A DNA stretch of 64,000 nucleotides from NCBI GenBank assembly GCA_002292375.1, contig DBBV01000006.1:124001-188000 (forward strand). Reading direction: 5' to 3'. Positions 34,655 to 42,689 of this stretch are shown here, piece by piece. The notes beneath the pieces are model-generated. The model did no database searches. It worked only from the letters and a program-made list of their open reading frames with translations, and was not told the origin of the DNA. This DNA comes from Methylococcaceae bacterium UBA975. GTDB taxonomy: Bacteria > Pseudomonadota > Gammaproteobacteria > Methylococcales > Cycloclasticaceae. The position numbers and the translations under genes were made by a program. Every line of letters begins with the position of its first letter. Position 1 is the stretch's first letter.

Positions 34655-35078
34655 ATCGATCAGAGCCCTATGGGTGTGTTATTTTTTTTAATCATTGCAT
34701 CAATAGACCGCCAATATGGGGTAATGATTACAACATTTTAACTAGGTTAAATAATTAATACAGTACGATGTCGATTCAATGCCTCGAGACCGGCGCTGAT
34801 TAAGTAATGTATGTTCAGAGCAGATACTATAACGCTTTAGCTGTACGATCAATGACTGAACCGGCAAATCGTCATTAAGGTAGTTAAAACAACGTTATGT
34901 GTCACAAACTTTGCCGACAGGTTCTAGCTTGCTTTTTGTTCCTTACCGTAATTATTATTGATAAGGTGACGCATTTTTGTAACCATGATGTAAAAGGGAC
35001 ACACTATACTAACTTGATTAGATGATATCTAATACCTAATTCCTTCGTTCTGATTATAGCTTAAAATAAAAAAACAAT
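34655..35078. other. 424-bp gap without genes upstream of hemB
   Basis: No open frame of useful length is present. The gap serves as the leader of mlaC-like (left) and hemB (right). It holds a 7-bp inverted repeat CGGCAAA/TTTGCCG (34862-34868 and 34910-34916) 41 bp apart. It also has a -10-like TATACT at 35005 and, just behind it, the perfect repeat ATTAGAT-GAT-ATCTAAT. The repeated words GTACGAT near 34763 and 34842 are short. No convincing terminator hairpin is seen. Confidence 0.4.
35017..35033. promoter_or_regulatory. Inverted repeat downstream of a -10-like box, upstream of hemB
   Basis: ATTAGAT-N3-ATCTAAT is a perfect 7-bp inverted repeat. It lies 7 bp after the TATACT -10-like box (35005-35010) and 46 bp before the hemB ATG. 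Its position over the inferred transcription start is what an operator for a dimeric repressor would need. I cannot name the factor. Confidence 0.35.
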
Positions 35079-36086
35079 ATGATGTCTAGCAAAGCAAATT
35101 TAATTTTATCAACGCGTTTACGCCGCATGCGTACAAATGATTTTAGTCGGCGTTTAATGCGTGAGAATCGTCTAACCGTGGACGATCTCATTTACCCTGT
35201 GTTTGTGATCGAGGGGGAGCAGCAACGGCAGCGTATTGAGTCAATGCCTGGCGTTGAGCGATTGAGTCTTGATCTGTTATTACAAGAGGCTGGCGAAGTT
35301 TTTAAACTGGGCATACCGGCTATAGCGATTTTTCCTGTACCCGATTCCAAGGCGAAAACCGATAATGCTGAAGAAGCCTGGAATCCAGAGGGCTTGGCTC
35401 AACGCGCGGTCAGGGCGTTAAAAGCGACTCTGCCCGAGTTAGGCGTCATCACGGATGTTGCTTTAGACCCATTTACCCTTCACGGGCAAGATGGTTTGAT
35501 CGATGATGGTGGCTATGTTTTGAACGATGAAACGGTCGAGGCTTTAGTCAAACAGGCGCTGTCACATGCACAAGCGGGCGCGGATATTGTGGCGCCTTCA
35601 GATATGATGGATGGGCGCGTCGGTGCGATCAGAGAGGCGCTTGAAGAAGCAGGCCATACGAATACCAAAATTTTAGCCTACTCTGCTAAATACGCATCAA
35701 GCTTTTACGGCCCATTTAGAGATGCCGTGGGGTCTGCGGCACAATTAGGCGCTGGCAATAAATACAGCTATCAAATGGACTGCGCCAACAGTGATGAAGC
35801 CCTTGCAGAAGTCAGCCTAGATATACAAGAAGGTGCCGATATGGTGATGGTTAAGCCGGGGATGCCGTATCTTGATGTGATCAGGCGAGTGAGCGATGAG
35901 TTTGATATACCGGTGTTTGCCTACCAAGTCAGTGGTGAATACGCGATGTTAAAGGCGGCGGTACAAAATGGCTGGTTAGAAGAAGGGCCGGTTGTATTAG
36001 AATCCTTATTGGCGTTTAAAAGAGCGGGTGCGGATGCGATATTAACGTATTTTGCCAAAGACGTCGCTCGTTGGTTAAAAGCGTAA
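35079..36086 (+). CDS. hemB: Delta-aminolevulinic acid dehydratase (porphobilinogen synthase)
   Basis: HemB condenses two 5-aminolevulinate into porphobilinogen. The 335-residue enzyme carries the two Schiff-base lysines (YSAKYASSFYG and MVKPGMPYLD). In the metal site the cysteines of zinc enzymes are replaced (ALDPFTLHGQDG), indicating a Mg-type enzyme as in Pseudomonas. aroE follows in a TAATG stop-start overlap. The leader is long (more than 400 bp to the next gene). Confidence 0.96.
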   Translation: MMSSKANLILSTRLRRMRTNDFSRRLMRENRLTVDDLIYPVFVIEGEQQRQRIESMPGVERLSLDLLLQEAGEVFKLGIPAIAIFPVPDSKAKTDNAEEAWNPEGLAQRAVRALKATLPELGVITDVALDPFTLHGQDGLIDDGGYVLNDETVEALVKQALSHAQAGADIVAPSDMMDGRVGAIREALEEAGHTNTKILAYSAKYASSFYGPFRDAVGSAAQLGAGNKYSYQMDCANSDEALAEVSLDIQEGADMVMVKPGMPYLDVIRRVSDEFDIPVFAYQVSGEYAMLKAAVQNGWLEEGPVVLESLLAFKRAGADAILTYFAKDVARWLKA

Positions 36087-36913
36087 TGTTGGATCGATAC
36101 GCCGTAATGGGGTTTCCCATCTCACATAGTCTGTCACCGGTAATTCATCAGCAATTTGCCGAACAAACCGGACAAAAAATCAGTTACGAAGCGATAGAAG
36201 TTAGGCCTGAATCGTTTGACCAGGCGGTTGAGGAGTTTTTTCACGCGGGCGGTCAGGGTATCAATTGCACCGTACCGTTAAAGGAATTGGCGTTTAAAAA
36301 AGCAGATCAGCTAACCGAACGCGCAAAATTTAGTGGTGCGGTCAATACCTTAAAACGGATGGAGGACGGTTCACTGCTCGGTGATAACACCGATGGAATA
36401 GGCTTAATGACCGACTTATGCAAAAACCTCGGCTTGTCTCTAGCGGGCAAGCGCATACTCGTATTAGGTGCAGGGGGAGCGACCCGTGGTATTCTCGGGC
36501 CTTTGCTTGAGGCTAGGCCGGAGTGTTTGTTTTTAGCGAATAGAACGATTGAAAAAGCGCAAAAGTTGAAAGCAGTTTTTGCCCCGTTAGGCGCTCTTGA
36601 TGTATCGACTTACGAGGACCTGCTGGGTAATAAATTTGACCTAATTATTAATGCGACCTCGGCGAGCCTGAGCGGTGATGTGCCGCCTTTACCAAACGGA
36701 ATTTTGGCTAAACAGGCGGTCTGCTACGATTTGGCCTACAGTAAAAAACCAACGGCGTTTACCGTATGGGGAAAAGAAAAAGGGGCTGTTTTGTCGGTAG
36801 GCGGTCTAGGTATGCTGATTGAGCAAGCAGCGCAAGCATTCTATATTTGGCGATCAGTTAGGCCAGATACCAAGCCCGTGGTTAATAAAATAAACACGGC
36901 AGGTAGGCATTAG
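36086..36913 (+). CDS. aroE: Shikimate dehydrogenase
   Basis: AroE reduces 3-dehydroshikimate to shikimate with NADPH. The 275-residue product begins MLDRYAVMG. The shikimate site is PISHSLSPVIHQ with GINCTVPLKELAF (catalytic Lys) and NTDGIGL; the NADPH site is VLGAGGATRGI with ANRTIEKA. I chose the ATG at 36086, which overlaps the hemB stop as TAATG, over an upstream TTG. Only 2 bp separate its stop from that of the convergent PilZ gene. Confidence 0.96.
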   Translation: MLDRYAVMGFPISHSLSPVIHQQFAEQTGQKISYEAIEVRPESFDQAVEEFFHAGGQGINCTVPLKELAFKKADQLTERAKFSGAVNTLKRMEDGSLLGDNTDGIGLMTDLCKNLGLSLAGKRILVLGAGGATRGILGPLLEARPECLFLANRTIEKAQKLKAVFAPLGALDVSTYEDLLGNKFDLIINATSASLSGDVPPLPNGILAKQAVCYDLAYSKKPTAFTVWGKEKGAVLSVGGLGMLIEQAAQAFYIWRSVRPDTKPVVNKINTAGRH

Positions 36914-36915
36914 CT

Positions 36916-37245
36916 TTAATGCAGGTTTTGTTTTTTGGTGAATTTTAGTAAGGCGTGTAAGGTATCAAACGAAACTTTGTCCAGTTGTGAAAAGCTAAGA
37001 CCAATGCCATCGTGCTTTGTATAAGCCACTTGGGCGTCAAGCGTGTGTCTCTTACCGCGGGTGTTGTCTTGGTGTAGTGAGAAAACAAGCTTGGTTTCTG
37101 AACCGGGGATCAGTAGTGTATTATCCAATTCTAAGGAAATGCCGCCTAGACCAAAATCTCTTGTGGTGCAGTAAATTTCCCTACCTTCGAATTCTATTGT
37201 AATAGGTAGCTTCAAAGGTGATCTCATGCAAGCTCTGTGTTCCAT
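36916..37245 (-). CDS. PilZ-domain protein
   Basis: This 109-residue single PilZ domain protein has the c-di-GMP-binding signature R-x3-R (HRACMRSPLKL) near the N-terminus and D-x-G-x-GG-like DFGLGGISLE around residue 40. PilZ domains bind c-di-GMP, so this one is a predicted small effector or adaptor for motility or envelope functions. A TTG 12 bp upstream is possible; the ATG at 37245 gives the compact domain. The neighbouring EAL-like/HDOD gene is also c-di-GMP-related, but the 150-bp gap leaves co-transcription open. Confidence 0.85.
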   Translation of the reverse strand: MEHRACMRSPLKLPITIEFEGREIYCTTRDFGLGGISLELDNTLLIPGSETKLVFSLHQDNTRGKRHTLDAQVAYTKHDGIGLSFSQLDKVSFDTLHALLKFTKKQNLH

Positions 37246-37408
37246 TTGTGAATCCAAGCAGTTTTCGTTTAATCTAGCACAAAACCATTTAACATGATAA
37301 ATAACTTAAAAGGATATGGCTAAAAGCGGCAGAGCAATTTGGCTATAACTACCAACCAATTTAAAAAGATTTAGACAGCTAGCCCTTGAGTAGCACAGTT
37401 CCTTATGA

Positions 37409-38587
37409 CTAATTTATTAGGCTGTTAAGCGCTTGGTCTGACCATTGACAGGCTTTTAAATAAGTGTCTGAAATATCTATACCAGTAGGCGGTACGCTTT
37501 GATCTTCATACTGAGTGATTTCTGTAAGGACTTGCCCGATTACGCCTTTCTTATGTACTAGGGCGTTAGTAATATCGCTGTCCAGTGACATGGGTGGAAT
37601 AATATCTTGCATAGTCGAATCAAGCATGGCGTCTATATTAGATAACAGGCCGGCTAGGAAAAAACTGCTGCTGTTTTTAAGCTTTTTTTCTACAGCGATT
37701 AATTTCGCCAACTTGGCCCTGACTAACGATATGCGTAATAATTCAGAAGGTTTTGATGACATATTACGTAAGCTCAGCAGCGTTACCCATTTAGATAGAT
37801 TGTTCATGCCAATAATAACGATGGCCTGCTTAATTGATTGGACGGGTTTAGAAAAAGAAAAATGGGCCGAATTTAAGTATTTGAGCAACATATAAGAGAG
37901 GTTGGGGTCTTGTTCTATTGTAGCCTGTAGTTCATTTACGGAAATATCTGGCTGATTGACCGCAGCGAGAAGTTTGGTTTGTATAATCGTGTTTGCACTG
38001 ATCGACTTACCCTTGATGTGCTCAGGCTTGCAAAAGAAATAACCTTGGAATAATTCACAACCAATATCACGATATGCTTCAAACTCTTGATATGTTTCTA
38101 CCTTCTCAGCGAGAAAGGTTATTTTGTTTGTTCTAAGTTGATGCATCAACGCCTTGTTTTCTTTAAACGTTGTGGTGGTTAAGTCAAACTTAATAATATC
38201 AGCTAGGTCAATTAACGGGTCCCAATCGGGGGTGTAAATAAAGTCATCGAGTGCGAAAGTAAAACCTTTTTCGCACAAAAATTTAACGCGAAGCACGAGT
38301 GCTGGGTCAGGTTTAATATCTTCTAACAGTTCTAATACTAGTCTGTTAGCCGGTAAAGATTCTATGTGCGAATTCATGATGTCTTCGTATGACATGTTGA
38401 TAAACGCCAACTTGTTATTAGAGGCCTTATCTAGGCCCAAATCGATAATTGAAGAGGACAATACTTCGGCCGTAATGGAATGATCAGAGTCGTTGCCTTG
38501 GCCTGTTGGTCGGTATAAGAACTCATACGCGTGAACATCCAAAGACAGATTTAGAATGGGTTGGCGAGCAAATGAAAAATTATGCAT
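37409..38587 (-). CDS. EAL-like/HDOD signal-transduction protein (YuxH type)
   Basis: This protein of about 392 residues has an N-terminal EAL-like phosphodiesterase domain (about 1-190, MHNFSFARQPILNL, YEFLYRP replacing the EAL core, FALDDFIYTPDWDP, IIKFDL, FLAEKVET, ELFQGYFFCKP). A C-terminal HDOD domain follows (about 200-390, DPNLSYMLLKYLNSAHF). The conserved loop that begins DDFGTG in active enzymes is DDFIYTPDWD, so c-di-GMP hydrolysis is doubtful. YuxH-type proteins often act as c-di-GMP or protein-binding adaptors. A TTG start at 38614 is possible; the ATG at 38587 matches the family N-terminus. Confidence 0.88.
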   Translation of the reverse strand: MHNFSFARQPILNLSLDVHAYEFLYRPTGQGNDSDHSITAEVLSSSIIDLGLDKASNNKLAFINMSYEDIMNSHIESLPANRLVLELLEDIKPDPALVLRVKFLCEKGFTFALDDFIYTPDWDPLIDLADIIKFDLTTTTFKENKALMHQLRTNKITFLAEKVETYQEFEAYRDIGCELFQGYFFCKPEHIKGKSISANTIIQTKLLAAVNQPDISVNELQATIEQDPNLSYMLLKYLNSAHFSFSKPVQSIKQAIVIIGMNNLSKWVTLLSLRNMSSKPSELLRISLVRAKLAKLIAVEKKLKNSSSFFLAGLLSNIDAMLDSTMQDIIPPMSLDSDITNALVHKKGVIGQVLTEITQYEDQSVPPTGIDISDTYLKACQWSDQALNSLIN

Positions 38588-38662
38588 GAAGGGGCTTATA
38601 CCAAGTTTTAACAATTCATGATTGAGTATAGCTTAGATTCAGGAACATCCAAGCTGAGAGCG

Positions 38663-39190
38663 TTAAATTAAATAATTGTTTTTAAGTCGCACGTAGTTTT
38701 TCGCCGAGTAAGCTAAAAATTGAACTTCTTGTTCGTTGATGGGGCGTATTTTTTTGACCGGAGAACCGACGTATAAATAACCGCTGTCTAATATTTTTCC
38801 AGGCGGTACCAAACTTCCTGCGCCAATGATGACTCGTTCATTCACTATAGCGCCGTCCATCACGATAGATCCCATGCCAATAAGACAGCGATTAGCGATG
38901 CTGCAGCCGTGCAAAATTACTCTATGCCCAACTGTCACTTCGTCGCCGACGGTTAATGGAAAGCCGTTGGGGTTAAAGTCACTAGCGTGGGTGACGTGCA
39001 GCACACTGCCATCTTGTACATTAGTGCGTTGACCAATAGTAATGCGGTGAATATCGCCCCGGACGACGGTTTGTGGCCAAATAGAAGCATCGGCAGCCAA
39101 TGTGACGTCGCCGATAACGACAGCTGTTTCGTGAACAAAAGCGCTGGAGTGGACGCTGGGTATTTTTGAATCAAACGATTTAATGTGCAT
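38663..39190 (-). CDS. Gamma-carbonic anhydrase-like hexapeptide-repeat protein
   Basis: This 175-residue left-handed beta-helix protein has hexapeptide repeats (AVVIGDVTLAADASIW, VRGDIHRITIGQRTNVQDGSVLHVTH). The metal-ligand pattern of the gamma-class carbonic anhydrase family is present: His in DGSVLHVTH, GHRVILHGC and the following SIANRCLIGMGSIV. Most members near E. coli YrdA and PaaY have an unproven carbonic anhydrase or thioesterase role. The gene stands alone, divergent from prlC across 181 bp. Confidence 0.9.
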   Translation of the reverse strand: MHIKSFDSKIPSVHSSAFVHETAVVIGDVTLAADASIWPQTVVRGDIHRITIGQRTNVQDGSVLHVTHASDFNPNGFPLTVGDEVTVGHRVILHGCSIANRCLIGMGSIVMDGAIVNERVIIGAGSLVPPGKILDSGYLYVGSPVKKIRPINEQEVQFLAYSAKNYVRLKNNYLI

Positions 39191-39371
39191 AGTTGAGCCT
39201 CTGTTCTACACGCTTGTTGAGCGTTTTAATGGAGAATAATGATGAGTGTATCAGTATTTTTGCTCTAGCCGTGATGTCGGTGTTAACGGCTTGCTTACCC
39301 TTTAGGTGTTTAATGTTCGGTTTCAATAGTGGCTGAAATTGCCAAATCATGAGAATATAAGGTTTTTTTAA

Positions 39372-41426
39372 ATGATGTATATAATGAGTAACCCCCTATT
39401 AGAAGAGTTCGAGCTGCCCACTTTTTCATCAATTAAAGCGGGCGATATCGAGCCCGCCATTGATGCCACGTTAGCGCGCAATAGAGATGAAATTTCCGCC
39501 CTACTAGAAGGGAAAGAATCCGCATACAATTGGTCAAATCTAGTTCATCCAATGGAATTAATCGATGATCGTCTGAATCGACGTTGGTCGCCAGTAAGCC
39601 ACCTAAATTCTGTATTAAATAATGATTCGTGGCGTGAGGCGTACGCTAACTGCCTACCAAAATTGAGTGAATATGCGACCGAGATTGGACAAAATAAGGC
39701 GTTGTATTTGGCCTATTGCTCGATTAAAAAAGGGGCTGAATTTTCCTCATTAGAACAGGCGCAAAAAAAGATTATTGATAACGCGATACGTGATTTTGAA
39801 TTATCAGGTGTTGCGCTAGAGGATGATAAAAAGCAACGTTATATGACATTGTCGCAGCAGTTGTCCAACTTAACTAATCAGTTCGAAGAAAATCTAATGG
39901 ATGCCACCAATGCGTGGACTAAACAGGTAACAGATCAAGCCTTATTGGCCGGGCTACCAGAGTCTAGTATGGCTTTACTGCGCCAAACCGCTGAACAAAA
40001 GGGTCAAGAAGGTTGGCTGTTAACGCTGGAGTTCCCTTGCTATATCGCGTTGATGACCTACGCAGATAATCGGCAATTGCGCTATGAAATTCACCACGCC
40101 TTTGTCACCCGGGCGTCTGAACTCGGCCCTGATGCAGGTCGTTGGGACAATACGGCTATCATGGATCAAATTGTCGCTATACGGGATGAAAAAGCGAAAC
40201 TACTGGGCTTTGCCAATTACGCCGAATTATCCCTCGCAACCAAAATGGCGCAAACGCCCGAGGATGTACTGGATTTTTTATATCAATTAGCCGAACGCTC
40301 TACAGAGATGGCGAAGGACGACGTAAAAACCTTACAGCAATTCGCCAACGAGCAGGGCCATGAAGGCGAGCTAGCGTCATGGGACATGGCGTATTATTCA
40401 GAAAAATTAAGCCAAGCACGTTTTCACTTTTCGCAAGAAGAGGTTAAGGCGTATTTCCCGATAAACCGTGTTTTATCGGGCCTGTTTGCGGTTGTTGAGC
40501 GTTTGTTTGGGGTCAACATCCATGAGCTGAAAAATGTGGATACATGGCATAAAGAGGTGCAATTTTTTGAAATTACTGATCAGGCAGGTGCGCAACGGGG
40601 TCGTTTTTATATCGACTTATACGCCCGTCCCCATAAACGTGGTGGCGCCTGGATGGATGAATGCGTCACCCGCTTTAAAAAACATGATGGCATACAAACC
40701 CCAGTGGCCTATCTAACCTGCAACTTCACCCCGCCTATAGGTGCAGCACCTTCGTTGTTAACGCACGGTGAAGTCGAGACGCTGTTTCATGAGTTTGGGC
40801 ATGGTTTGCATCATATGTTAACGACCGTTGATTATCTCAGTGTGTCGGGTATTCATGGGGTGGAGTGGGACGCGGTCGAGCTACCGAGTCAGTTTATGGA
40901 AAATTGGTGTTGGCAAGCCGACGTTATGCCATTAATTTCAGGCCATTATCAAACGGGCGAGCCTTTACCCGATACCTTGTTTGCAAAAATGCTAAGCGCC
41001 AAAAACTTTCAATCCGGTATGCAAATGTTAAGACAGGTTGAGTTTTCATTATTCGATTTTCGTGTGCATTTGGAATACGAAGCAAGCAGCGGCGCCAAAA
41101 TTTACGAAATATTGCAACAAGTGCGCGATAGGGTGAGCGTTGTTAAAGCCCCTGTATTTAATCGTTTCCCGAACAGTTTTTCACATATTTTTGCGGGTGG
41201 TTACGGTGCTGGCTATTACAGCTATAAGTGGGCGGAGGTATTGTCTAGTGATGCTTTTTCCTTATTTGAAGAAAAAGGGGTGTTCGACGAAAAAACGGGC
41301 CGTTCATTTTTACGCAATGTGCTTGAAAAAGGTGGCAGCGATGATGCCTTAAACTTATTTACCGCATTCAGGGGTAGAGAACCCAGTATCGACGCTTTAC
41401 TTAAACAATCCGGTATCGTGACATAA
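39372..41426 (+). CDS. prlC: Oligopeptidase A
   Basis: This zinc metallopeptidase of the M3 family degrades oligopeptides and cleaved signal peptides in the cytoplasm. The 684-residue protein is the normal length, and the metal motif is LFHEFGHGLHHML with His473-Glu-x2-His477 and the third ligand Glu in GVEWDAVELPSQFMENW. Starts possible are ATG 39372, 39375 and 39384; the last matches E. coli PrlC best, while the first has a distant AAGG. The SH3-domain gene begins the base after its stop, so the two are co-transcribed. Confidence 0.95.
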   Translation: MMYIMSNPLLEEFELPTFSSIKAGDIEPAIDATLARNRDEISALLEGKESAYNWSNLVHPMELIDDRLNRRWSPVSHLNSVLNNDSWREAYANCLPKLSEYATEIGQNKALYLAYCSIKKGAEFSSLEQAQKKIIDNAIRDFELSGVALEDDKKQRYMTLSQQLSNLTNQFEENLMDATNAWTKQVTDQALLAGLPESSMALLRQTAEQKGQEGWLLTLEFPCYIALMTYADNRQLRYEIHHAFVTRASELGPDAGRWDNTAIMDQIVAIRDEKAKLLGFANYAELSLATKMAQTPEDVLDFLYQLAERSTEMAKDDVKTLQQFANEQGHEGELASWDMAYYSEKLSQARFHFSQEEVKAYFPINRVLSGLFAVVERLFGVNIHELKNVDTWHKEVQFFEITDQAGAQRGRFYIDLYARPHKRGGAWMDECVTRFKKHDGIQTPVAYLTCNFTPPIGAAPSLLTHGEVETLFHEFGHGLHHMLTTVDYLSVSGIHGVEWDAVELPSQFMENWCWQADVMPLISGHYQTGEPLPDTLFAKMLSAKNFQSGMQMLRQVEFSLFDFRVHLEYEASSGAKIYEILQQVRDRVSVVKAPVFNRFPNSFSHIFAGGYGAGYYSYKWAEVLSSDAFSLFEEKGVFDEKTGRSFLRNVLEKGGSDDALNLFTAFRGREPSIDALLKQSGIVT

Positions 41427-42074
41427 ATGCTTAAATTTTTACTCATTGGCTTAATGCTGTGCCCGAGCATGGGTTATTCGGCGCATATAACCGATAAATT
41501 ATTGGCGGGCATGTACGCCAACCCTAATGCGATAGAACAACCCGTGCAACTGTTACCCAGCGGTACGCCACTGGAATTAATTGGCGAACAAAAAGGCTTT
41601 GTTAAGGTGCAGTTGGTCGACGGCACAACGGGTTGGGTAGAAAAACGTTTTTTATCAGAAGATAAGCCGGCCAATGTTCGTTTATTAGCCTTACAAAGTA
41701 AATACAGGCAGCTACAAGAAAAATTAGACCAGGCTGAAGCTCAATTAGCCGGTGTGTTAATTAATGAAAAGGCTGAACAAGCAAACGGCCAGACACAAGC
41801 GCAGGCATCGAAACAATCATTGCAATTGGCCTTGGCCGATGCAAATGCCCTTATCGAGCGATTGAAGCTAGAGGCTGCACAAGGTAAGCAAACGCAGCAC
41901 ACGCCTCAACAGGCTAGCTTAGCAACGCAAAATAGCGCTTCGCTGAGTACCTATACATGGGGATTTATCGTGGTTTTACTTATGGTGGCTATTGCGTTCG
42001 GACTGTACATGGGTCTGCGCATTCAAGACCAGCGGCAGTTAAAAAAACACGGCGGGTTTAGAATCCGCTTATAA
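41427..42074 (+). CDS. SH3-domain signal-transduction-like membrane protein (TIGR04211 type)
   Basis: This 215-residue protein has a signal peptide (MLKFLLIGLMLCPSMGYSA) and a bacterial SH3 domain (about 25-85, GTPLELIGEQKGFVKVQLVDGTTGWVEKRFL). A Gln/Ala-rich coiled-coil region follows (RLLALQSKYRQLQEKLDQAEAQL and onward) and a single C-terminal membrane helix (WGFIVVLLMVAIAFGLYMGL). This is the layout of the TIGR04211 SH3 and coiled-coil family. It begins one base after prlC. Its function is unknown; a periplasmic role close to the cell wall is inferred. Confidence 0.88.
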   Translation: MLKFLLIGLMLCPSMGYSAHITDKLLAGMYANPNAIEQPVQLLPSGTPLELIGEQKGFVKVQLVDGTTGWVEKRFLSEDKPANVRLLALQSKYRQLQEKLDQAEAQLAGVLINEKAEQANGQTQAQASKQSLQLALADANALIERLKLEAAQGKQTQHTPQQASLATQNSASLSTYTWGFIVVLLMVAIAFGLYMGLRIQDQRQLKKHGGFRIRL

Positions 42075-42395
42075 AGATCGATTGCTATAACCAAACAACC
42101 TTAAAAATCTGTTTGTTAGCTTAAAAGGGCTTAAATAAAACTGACTTAATCGGCCTCATTAGGACTAAACCACAGTCAGTATTGAGGCTTTTAATTTAAT
42201 TAAAAAGGGGCGACGACACTGCCCTATATCGCCAAACCGAACAAACCATCAACCATCATGTGGTACGTTAAAACCTTGGGTCTGCCTATACTGTATTGGC
42301 ACTTTATGTTGAAAGGGCATGAAAAACTTCTTGAACCTAGGCTGGATTATGATTGCGAGTAATAGCCCGAGCGCTGATGTATTTAACCGTGGTAA
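42075..42395. other. 321-bp gap between SH3-protein gene and tusA-like gene; structured, no clear gene
   Basis: No reading frame of useful length is present. On the plus strand two inverted-repeat pairs interleave in an a-b-a'-b' order: ACTGAC (42140-42145) with GTCAGT (42175-42180), and GCCTCA (42153-42158) with TGAGGC (42183-42188). This could fold as a pseudoknot or as a loose terminator followed by TTTTAATTT. On the minus strand a short frame downstream of the tusA-like gene contains hydrophobic residues that could be a decayed gene end. None of this is strong. Confidence 0.35.
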
Positions 42396-42626
42396 TTAGT
42401 CGGCGGTTTTAATGTAAAAGTATTGTGCATCAGTATCACGCTCTTGTAATAGCATGTGGTGCTTGGATTTATCGATAAATACACCGATATCCAAGTGGGC
42501 TGCAGGGTCCGTGGCAATCACTTTGATCACCTCGCCGGCACTTACCTTAGACAACAGCTGTTTGAGTCTAAGCAGCGGCAGTGGGCAGTTTAAGCCTTTT
42601 ACATCAAGAACTACGTCGTATTGCAT
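42396..42626 (-). CDS. TusA/SirA-family sulfurtransferase-like protein
   Basis: This 76-residue protein has the TusA fold signature LDVKGLNCPLPLLRLKQLL, with the active Cys in the CPxP-like motif CPLP. TusA proteins pass sulfur to TusD or to molybdenum cofactor and thiouridine pathways. Other family members have unrelated or unknown roles. The C-terminal half (FIDKSKHHMLLQERD) is family-typical. It is divergent from ubiD across 60 bp. With AOR and a MoaD-like protein in the same window, a sulfur-delivery role is conceivable but not shown. Confidence 0.85.
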   Translation of the reverse strand: MQYDVVLDVKGLNCPLPLLRLKQLLSKVSAGEVIKVIATDPAAHLDIGVFIDKSKHHMLLQERDTDAQYFYIKTAD

Positions 42627-42689
42627 ATCTTAGTTTAGTGATAAATGTTATTTTGTCGGCTAATTTAAGTGAGAGTAACAAGGCTCAGA

